DNA from: Myxococcaceae bacterium
Lineage (GTDB): Bacteria; Myxococcota; Myxococcia; Myxococcales; Myxococcaceae
Assembly: GCA_017881265.1 (NCBI GenBank)
Contig: JADGRA010000035.1
Coordinates: 1-64,000 of the forward strand
DNA length: 64,000 bases
Direction: 5' to 3'
The notes under the pieces were generated by a model, which saw only the letters and a list, made by a program, of their open reading frames with translations, did no database searches and was not told where the DNA came from. Position numbers and translations under genes: made by a program. Of this stretch, positions 59,023-64,000 are shown piece after piece (position 1 is the stretch's first letter; the number at the start of each line of letters is the position of its first letter).

Positions 59023-59886
59023 ATGACGACCCAGACCTCCAAGACGCTTGCCGTCGCCGTCCTCGCCCTCGCCGTCCTCGCGGGCTGCAGCACCCTCAAC
59101 CCCTCCCCGGACCTGGTCGCCGCACGCAGCGGGTACGCGGCGATGGCCAACAGCACCAACCCGGCCAACGCCGCCGAGCGCGGGCAGGCCCAGCAGGCCA
59201 TCAACAAGGCCAATGCCATGCTGAATGGCGGCAACGAGCAGACTGCCCAGCAGCTGGCGCAGATTGCCAACTTGAAGGTGCAGAATGCCCAGGTGGTCGG
59301 CGACACGGCCGACGCCGAGGCACGGCTGGTGGCCACGCAGAACGAGGCCATCTCCATCGCCCGTGCCAAGGGAATGGCCGCCGCCGGGGTGACCGCCGCG
59401 GCCTCCGCCGCCACCAGCGCCACACAGCAGCAGATTTCGGCGGAGCAGGCCGCCATCGCCAACGCCGAGGCGCAACGGCAGAAGGCCCTCAACACCCTCA
59501 AGCTCTTCGCCAACGTGGTGGAGGACAAGGAACGCGGCCTCGTCATCAGCATCGGCGGCGAGACACTCTTCAAGACGAATTCGGCCAAGTTCGGCCCGAG
59601 CGCCAACCAGGAACTGACTGCACTGGCGGTGTACCTACAGCTGGACCCCCGGCCCACGGTGGTCGAGGGCCACACCTCCAACACTGGCACGCCGGCGTAC
59701 AACATGAAGCTCTCCCAAGAGCGGGCCAAGGGCGTGATGGACTACCTCATCGCCCAGGGCGTCTCGCCCGACCGGATTACCTCGGTGGGCTTCGGCGAGA
59801 CACGCCCCATCGCCGACAACAAGACAAAGGCGGGCCGCGCGCTGAACCGGCGCGTGGACGTGGTGATGGTGAAGGCCGTCAAGTAG
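59023..59886 (+). CDS. OmpA-family lipoprotein with DUF4398 region, copy 1
   Basis: A 287-residue protein. The signal MTTQTSKTLAVAVLALAVLA continues GCSTLNPSPDLVAARSGYAA, a lipoprotein start. Residues about 20-150 are helical, DUF4398-like. The C-terminal OmpA domain (about 165-287) has GGETLFKTNSAKFGPSANQE, EGHTSNTGTPAYNMKLSQER and GFGETRPIADNKTKAGRALN followed by RRVDVVMVK, containing the Asp/Arg positions that bind peptidoglycan. GAGG at proper spacing favours the ATG at 59023; a GTG at 59008 overlaps the lipoprotein stop. Probably tethers the outer membrane to the wall. Confidence 0.9.
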   Translation: MTTQTSKTLAVAVLALAVLAGCSTLNPSPDLVAARSGYAAMANSTNPANAAERGQAQQAINKANAMLNGGNEQTAQQLAQIANLKVQNAQVVGDTADAEARLVATQNEAISIARAKGMAAAGVTAAASAATSATQQQISAEQAAIANAEAQRQKALNTLKLFANVVEDKERGLVISIGGETLFKTNSAKFGPSANQELTALAVYLQLDPRPTVVEGHTSNTGTPAYNMKLSQERAKGVMDYLIAQGVSPDRITSVGFGETRPIADNKTKAGRALNRRVDVVMVKAVK

Positions 59887-59895
59887 CAGACGACG

Positions 59896-59940
59896 CCAGG
59901 AACGCCCACGGCGCCGGCGCGGGAGCCGGCGCCCTCCTGG
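59896..59940. terminator. strong nested hairpin after OmpA copy 1
   Basis: The core is GGCGCCGGC (59910-59918) and GCCGGCGCC (59925-59933), a perfect 9-bp stem with a 6-nt loop. An outer pair, CCAGGA (59896-59901) and TCCTGG (59935-59940), extends it. It is 9 nt after the stop codon and is likely to terminate or stabilise the first lipoprotein-OmpA transcript. There is no T-run. Confidence 0.5.
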
Positions 59941-60127
59941 CAGGCGCATGGCGCGCCGCGGCGGGTAGGCGGGGAATGCGTCGGGAGTGTGACGCACCAC
60001 CCCACACATTTGTGTTGTGCGCCCCCCCAGGGAGGTGGCAGACACACGGAGCGTTCCCCTCCTCGCTCCCTGGGGCGAGGCCAGGAGTCGCTGGGTGGGG
60101 GAAACCAAACGACGGACGAGGAGCCCA
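59941..60127. other. intergenic, leader of second pair
   Basis: About 190 bases without a gene. It contains several short inverted stretches (e.g. CCTCGC-TCCCTGGG-GCGAGG near 60059-60078) and ends with GACGAGGAGCCC, a ribosome site for the second lipoprotein. No promoter consensus was recognised with confidence. Confidence 0.4.
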
Positions 60128-60478
60128 ATGCGACACCTCAGCAAGTTGATTCTTGCGTGCGCGCTCAGTACCGGCTGCGCCACCGCTGTCCCCCAGGCGC
60201 AGATTGACGGCGCCCAGAAGGCCATCGCCAGCGCCTCCGACACCGTCGGAAGCATGGGCGGACCTGCCGCCGACCGGCTGGCGGACGCCAAGAAGGAATA
60301 CGACGCCGCCATGGAAATGGCCAAGGCAGGCAAGACGGACGAGGCCAGCCGTACCCTCGCCAAGGCCGAGGCGGATGCCAAGCTGGCGGGTGCCCTCGGT
60401 GCCGAGGCCAAGACGAAGAGCGACCTGCAGGCCGTGACGGACCAGATTCAGACCCTGAAGACGCAGCTCGGAAAGTAA
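60128..60478 (+). CDS. DUF4398-type lipoprotein, copy 2
   Basis: A 116-residue lipoprotein. The signal MRHLSKLILACALSTGCATA matches copy 1 almost base for base (57 of the first 60 nucleotides are identical by eye). The mature region differs: VPQAQIDGAQKAIASASDTV, then DRLADAKKEYDAAMEMAKAG and KTDEASRTLAKAEADAKLAG, again Ala-rich helices of DUF4398 type. So the mature domain has diverged while the signal peptide DNA has not, suggesting gene conversion or recent module swapping. Followed 15 nt later by OmpA copy 2. Confidence 0.8.
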   Translation: MRHLSKLILACALSTGCATAVPQAQIDGAQKAIASASDTVGSMGGPAADRLADAKKEYDAAMEMAKAGKTDEASRTLAKAEADAKLAGALGAEAKTKSDLQAVTDQIQTLKTQLGK

Positions 60479-60493
60479 GGAGAGCCCACCACC

Positions 60494-61369
60494 ATGACCC
60501 CCATCAGCAAGAAGCTGTCCTGGGTTGCCGCGGTTGGCCTGCTCGCCTCCGGCTGCGCAGAGACCCCCAAGGAACTCGTCGACGCGCGCGCCGCCTACAA
60601 GCGCGTCTCCACCGGTCCGGCCGCGAAGACCAACCCGGTGCAAGTGGCGGACGCCAAGAGGTCCCTCGACCAGGCGGAGGAAGCCTGCTTTTCCTGCTGG
60701 GACACCAGCGCCGGACGCGACAAGGCCTACGTCGCGCTACGCAAGGCCGAGTACGCCGACGCCCTCTCCCGCAACGCCATGGCCGGCAAGGACCTGGAGG
60801 CAGGCGACGTCCAGCTGGCCTCGCTGCAGAAGGAGTACCTCTCTGGCGTGAACGCCCGCGTCGCCGCCGAAAATGCGGCCGCTGCCGCCGCCCTTGGCAC
60901 ACTCGGCAAGACGCAAGCCCAGCTGGACGCCGACCGCGCCGCGGCCGCAGCCGCCCAGGCCCGGGCCCAGGCCGCCCTGGACAAGATTCGAGGCAAGCTC
61001 ACCCAAGATGAGCGCGGGACCGTCATCACCCTGCCGGGCGCGCTCCTCTTCCCCACCGGGAAGGGCAACCTCACCGCGGGTGGCAAGCGCAACCTCGACC
61101 CGCTGATGGAGTTCCTCCGCACTGACCCGCGGAAGATTCTCATCGAGGGCTTCACCGACTCCACCGGCAAGGCGGCCTTCAACCAGAAGCTGTCCCAGGA
61201 CCGCGCCGACACGGTCATGAATGACATGATTAAGTACGGCAACATTCCCGCTGACAAAATCTCGGCTCAGGGAATGGGCTCGCAGAACCCCATCGGCGAC
61301 AACAAGACCGCCGAGGGCCGCCAGCTGAACCGGCGCGTCGAGATTATTCTCCTCAAGCCCACCAACTAG
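60494..61369 (+). CDS. OmpA-family lipoprotein with DUF4398 region, copy 2
   Basis: A 291-residue protein. The signal MTPISKKLSWVAAVGLLASG ends in GCAET. The N-terminal helical region has a CFSC cysteine pair (AEEACFSCWDTSAGRDKAYV) absent from copy 1. The OmpA domain reads LFPTGKGNLTAGGKRNLDPL, EGFTDSTGKAAFNQKLSQDR and GMGSQNPIGDNKTAEGRQLN followed by RRVEIILLK, with the peptidoglycan-binding Asp and Arg. It is clearly paralogous to copy 1 in order and fold but divergent in sequence. Its stop overlaps the convergent cyclase stop, sharing the bases CTAG. Confidence 0.9.
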   Translation: MTPISKKLSWVAAVGLLASGCAETPKELVDARAAYKRVSTGPAAKTNPVQVADAKRSLDQAEEACFSCWDTSAGRDKAYVALRKAEYADALSRNAMAGKDLEAGDVQLASLQKEYLSGVNARVAAENAAAAAALGTLGKTQAQLDADRAAAAAAQARAQAALDKIRGKLTQDERGTVITLPGALLFPTGKGNLTAGGKRNLDPLMEFLRTDPRKILIEGFTDSTGKAAFNQKLSQDRADTVMNDMIKYGNIPADKISAQGMGSQNPIGDNKTAEGRQLNRRVEIILLKPTN

Positions 61370-63915
61370 GGCAGCGCCAGCTGCGGCAGCTCCCCCCGCC
61401 CGTCCCACGCGGGCGGGGGAGGATTGCTCAGGAAGCGACGGCAGCGCTCGGCGTAGGTCGCGCTCGGCGGGTCCACCTGGGCATGGCGCTGGAAGAAGGC
61501 CAGCGCGCCCTGGAAGTCCCGCGCCAGGTACCGCGCCCGCGCCGCGTCCCAGCCGGCCAGCACCTCGCGGAGCTCCGGGGGCACGGCCCCCTGCTTCGCC
61601 ACCAATTCATAGACGCTTCGCAGCCCCCCGTCGTCCGCCTTCAGGCTGTCCACGCAGCGGACGACGAAACCCGGGCCCGCCTTCTTCACCGTCTCCGCCG
61701 TGGCCAGCATGTGCGTGCCGTAGTCGCGGTTGGCGGCCTCCAGCCGCGCGCAGAAGGTCACCGCGGCCCCCAGCACCGAATAGTGGGACTTGTGGGCGCT
61801 GCCGATGTCTCCGGCCACCACCTCGCCGGTGTGCAGCGCCAGCCGGCAGCGCGCCGTCGCCCCGAAGCGCCGCAGCCAGCTGGGCGCCAGCTGCTCCAGC
61901 ACGTCGCGGAAGGCGAAGGCGGTGCGGCAGGCCACTTGCGCATGCTGGTCGAGCCGCACCGGCGCGCCCCAGAACGCCAGGAGGGCATCCCCCACGTACT
62001 CGACGTGGCCGCCGCTCTTGCGGACGAGGGTGGTGAGTTCGGTGAAGTAGGCGTTCAAGAGGTCCACCAGCGGCGCGGGCGCCATCTCCCGGCACAGGGA
62101 GGCGAACCCCTCCACGTCGGCGTACACCAGCGTCACCTCGCAGCGCTGCGGGCGGATGAGGTGGACGTTGCGAAACACCTCCGCCGCCGTCTCCGGGCTG
62201 ACGTACCGGCCCAGCGTGCCGTAGACGAAGTCCCGCATCTTCTGCTCGGTGCGCAGCGCATACCCGGTGGTGAGTAAAAAGGTGACGGCGAAGGCCACCA
62301 GCGGCCCGCCGGCGGCCACCACCTGCCCCTCCGCCAACAGCGCGTGGCGGGCCCACACCAGGTAGGCGCCGAGGCCGAGCGCGCCGCTGCTGACGTACAG
62401 AAGCGCTCCCAGGGCGCTGCGGACGAGCTGGCTGAAGCTGAGCGCGAGGAAGGCGCCGAGGAAGGCCATGGCGAAGGTGGCCAGCACGTCCAGGCGTACC
62501 GGCGCCCGCGACAGCCCCGTGCCGGACAGCAGATTGGCGATGGACTGCCCACTGACAGCCGCCGCGGTGACGCCGGGCCCCAAAGGGGTGGGCGCCAGGC
62601 TGGCCGTGGACTGCGCGGTGTCGGCCAGCAGCGCCACCCGCTTTTCGAAGTCATTGCGGTAGTGCAAGGGCACCCCGGCCTCCGCGTCGGACAGGTTCTG
62701 CACCAGCCGCCAGGCGGACACCGCGCGGGCCAGAGACCCGCGGCCGGAACGCCCGGGCTCCGCGGCGTCCAGGCGCACCGCCGCGTAGCCGTCCGGCGCC
62801 AGGGGGACGCTGTGGCCCGGGGCCAGTTCCAGCCGTCCGCCGGCGTACAGAAGCCGCCTGGGCGCGCCGAGGGCCCCCATCGCTGCCGCCAGCGGCAGCG
62901 ATGGCAGCAGCTTCACGCGGCCGCGGGGCGAGAGGTAGCGCACCAGGTGGTAGACGCCCCGCACCTTCCCGTCCGCGTCGGAAGCCAGGGCGGTGTGGCC
63001 GAAGCGCACGCCCTGGCCCAACAGCGCCACCGGCGGGGCCTGCAGCGAGCGCACCAACGGAAGCCGCTGCGGGTCCAGCCCGGGCACCTCCACCTCGGCC
63101 AGCGCGACGAGCAGGTCGGTGGCCGTGACCTCCCACGCCCGGTCCTGGGCGGAGAGGTCGCGCACCTCGGGCGTGCCAGAAAGCCCCAGCCGGTGCGCCA
63201 CCGCCTTTCCCTCTTCCTCGGAAGCCACGCCCGCCCAGACGCGCGTCACGGCGCCGTCGGGAATGGTGTAGGCAGGCCGACGGTCGACGAGGACGCGGCG
63301 CACCCACTCCTGCATCGACACCTCATCCTGGGCCGTCGCCACCCGCAGCACCGAGGGGCGCAGCGGGTGCACCACCGGGGGCGGCGGCGCGGCCGAGGCG
63401 CGAAAGCCGAGGGCCGCTGCCGTCTTCGCCCTCTCCAGCTGGGCGTGCAGGGCCTCGGCCTCGCTGGCCGGCGGTGCCGGGGGGCCTTCCACCAGCCGGC
63501 TGTCCAGCACCACCGCGGCCGCCCCCTCCCGTCCCAATTCCCCCACCAGCCGGCCCACCAGCGCACCGGCCCAGGGCTGCTGGGCAATGTCCGGGCGCGG
63601 GTCCTCCCGCGCGCTGGCCAGCGTCTCGTCGTCGACGCCCACCAGCACCACCGCGTCCGCCGGCTCGGCGCGCCGTGCGAGTTCCCGCATCCGCCAGTCG
63701 TATGTCCAGCGGTCCACCGCATCCACCGGCGCACCGAGGAAGGCGCGCCAGCGCGGCGTGGGCGCGTCCTCCTCGCCCAGAAGCCCGGGGGAGGGCAAAG
63801 GACGCACCGAGACGAGGAAGCCGAGCAGACTGCCGAAGACGGCGGCCTGCACCAGGCTGAAGCCCAGCACGCGCAGCGTGCGCCGCGCCGCAAAGGGGAG
63901 GAGGGGCGGGGCCAA
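61366..63915 (-). CDS. CHASE2-domain adenylate/guanylate cyclase
   Basis: An 849-residue membrane protein. An N-terminal helix (LRVLGFSLVQAAVFGSLLGF) is followed by a long periplasmic CHASE2 sensor domain (VVLVGVDDETLASAREDPRP; then GALVGRLVGELGREGAAAVV and VLDSRLVEGP). Two or three transmembrane helices (LDVLATFAMAFLGAFLALSF; GPLVAFAVTFLLTTGYAL) lead to a class III cyclase domain: VYADVEGFASLCREM with the first metal Asp and EYVGDALLAFWGAPVRLDQ with the second. The product could be cAMP or cGMP. The start is TTG at 63915, two codons after an in-frame TAG; no strong ribosome site is seen. Convergent with OmpA copy 2. Confidence 0.88.
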   Translation of the reverse strand: MAPPLLPFAARRTLRVLGFSLVQAAVFGSLLGFLVSVRPLPSPGLLGEEDAPTPRWRAFLGAPVDAVDRWTYDWRMRELARRAEPADAVVLVGVDDETLASAREDPRPDIAQQPWAGALVGRLVGELGREGAAAVVLDSRLVEGPPAPPASEAEALHAQLERAKTAAALGFRASAAPPPPVVHPLRPSVLRVATAQDEVSMQEWVRRVLVDRRPAYTIPDGAVTRVWAGVASEEEGKAVAHRLGLSGTPEVRDLSAQDRAWEVTATDLLVALAEVEVPGLDPQRLPLVRSLQAPPVALLGQGVRFGHTALASDADGKVRGVYHLVRYLSPRGRVKLLPSLPLAAAMGALGAPRRLLYAGGRLELAPGHSVPLAPDGYAAVRLDAAEPGRSGRGSLARAVSAWRLVQNLSDAEAGVPLHYRNDFEKRVALLADTAQSTASLAPTPLGPGVTAAAVSGQSIANLLSGTGLSRAPVRLDVLATFAMAFLGAFLALSFSQLVRSALGALLYVSSGALGLGAYLVWARHALLAEGQVVAAGGPLVAFAVTFLLTTGYALRTEQKMRDFVYGTLGRYVSPETAAEVFRNVHLIRPQRCEVTLVYADVEGFASLCREMAPAPLVDLLNAYFTELTTLVRKSGGHVEYVGDALLAFWGAPVRLDQHAQVACRTAFAFRDVLEQLAPSWLRRFGATARCRLALHTGEVVAGDIGSAHKSHYSVLGAAVTFCARLEAANRDYGTHMLATAETVKKAGPGFVVRCVDSLKADDGGLRSVYELVAKQGAVPPELREVLAGWDAARARYLARDFQGALAFFQRHAQVDPPSATYAERCRRFLSNPPPPAWDGRGELPQLALP

Positions 63916-63918
63916 GCG

Positions 63919-64000
63919 CTAGCTGCTGGAGGGAGTCCGCGCCGACTTGGCCGTCCCAGCCGCTGGGGGCAGCGCGTCCGGCCCGCCGTGGAGTCGCTCG
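63919..64000 (-). CDS. partial C-terminus of an upstream gene
   Basis: The minus strand reads ERLHGGPDALPPAAGTAKSA then RTPSSS and a TAG at 63919-63921, entering from beyond the window edge. It is Pro/Ala/Ser-rich, as disordered tails often are. CHASE2 cyclases are commonly preceded by FecR-domain genes, which would be my guess for this gene, but the visible fragment has no FecR motif. The stop is in the same frame as the cyclase start. Confidence 0.3.
   Translation of the reverse strand, partial: ERLHGGPDALPPAAGTAKSARTPSSS

Larger units (their letters stand above)
58679..60187. repeat. near-identical signal-peptide coding repeat (two 60-nt copies)
   Basis: The two copies are 58679-58738 and 60128-60187, the first 60 nucleotides of the two DUF4398 lipoprotein genes. 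By eye they differ at three positions. The following mature-domain DNA is not alignable. The span given runs from the first to the second copy. Confidence 0.6.

Noticed and set aside
1..64000. CRISPR arrays or long tandem repeats.
   Set aside because: No regularly spaced direct repeats were seen by eye and no Cas-like gene is present.

Overview
The window is very GC-rich, and its gene content suggests a myxobacterium (phylum Myxococcota, probably Cystobacterineae). The pointers are a Ser/Thr kinase carrying a PilZ domain beside an FHA gene, a GspE-N/HD-GYP/receiver/DUF4388 fusion, a truncated Hsp70 with a J-protein, paired DUF4398 lipoprotein and OmpA genes, and a CHASE2 cyclase. The taxonomic call is inference from content, not from a marker gene.

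Layout. 1-628: a broken IS630-type transposase and degenerate sequence up to the 3' end of a tRNA-Leu(GAG). 629-4221 (minus): gap-pgk-tpiA-secG-tRNA-Leu, lower glycolysis plus a Sec subunit. 4.3-10.7 kb: undecaprenol/diacylglycerol kinase, small unknowns, a DUF4124 protein, a rhomboid protease, an OB-fold/HD nuclease and a multidomain regulator whose signalling sites look lost. 10.7-18.6 kb (minus): tatD, HEAT protein and metG, translationally coupled; an ECF sigma/anti-sigma/CpxP-like operon; holA-holB. 18.7-24.2 kb: MscS channel with a cyclic-nucleotide domain, cupin, DUF2400 protein, MoaB, Rieske ferredoxin, PolX. 24.3-32.9 kb: kinase, FHA protein, pseudoprotease, CPBP protease, amidotransferase-like protein, Hsp70, J-protein, CvpA-like protein, Bcp. 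33-38.8 kb: SpeA and a deoxyhypusine-synthase-like enzyme (polyamines), an orphan M16 domain, OsmC, Rrf2 and PHP proteins.

38.9-56.7 kb is a respiratory region. nuoA-nuoB are separated from nuoC-D-G-H-I by a molybdenum-hydroxylase (form II CO-dehydrogenase-like) cluster: coxS, coxL, coxM, then MoxR-type coxD, VWA-type coxE and an XdhC/CoxF gene. The cox cluster is itself interrupted at 44.8-47.4 kb by lower-GC fragments: a gene split by one -1 frameshift exactly at a TTTCCCT heptamer, an intact small membrane protein, and a histidine-kinase stub. 56.7-64 kb: an orphan PTS EIIC, a thioredoxin-fold [2Fe-2S] protein, two tandem lipoprotein/OmpA pairs, and a CHASE2 adenylate/guanylate cyclase.

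Most of the window is ordinary, densely packed chromosomal sequence with many ATGA/GTGA overlaps. The most interesting items are the frameshifted gene in the foreign insert, the interrupted cox and nuo clusters, and several proteins that keep a fold but lack its catalytic residues.
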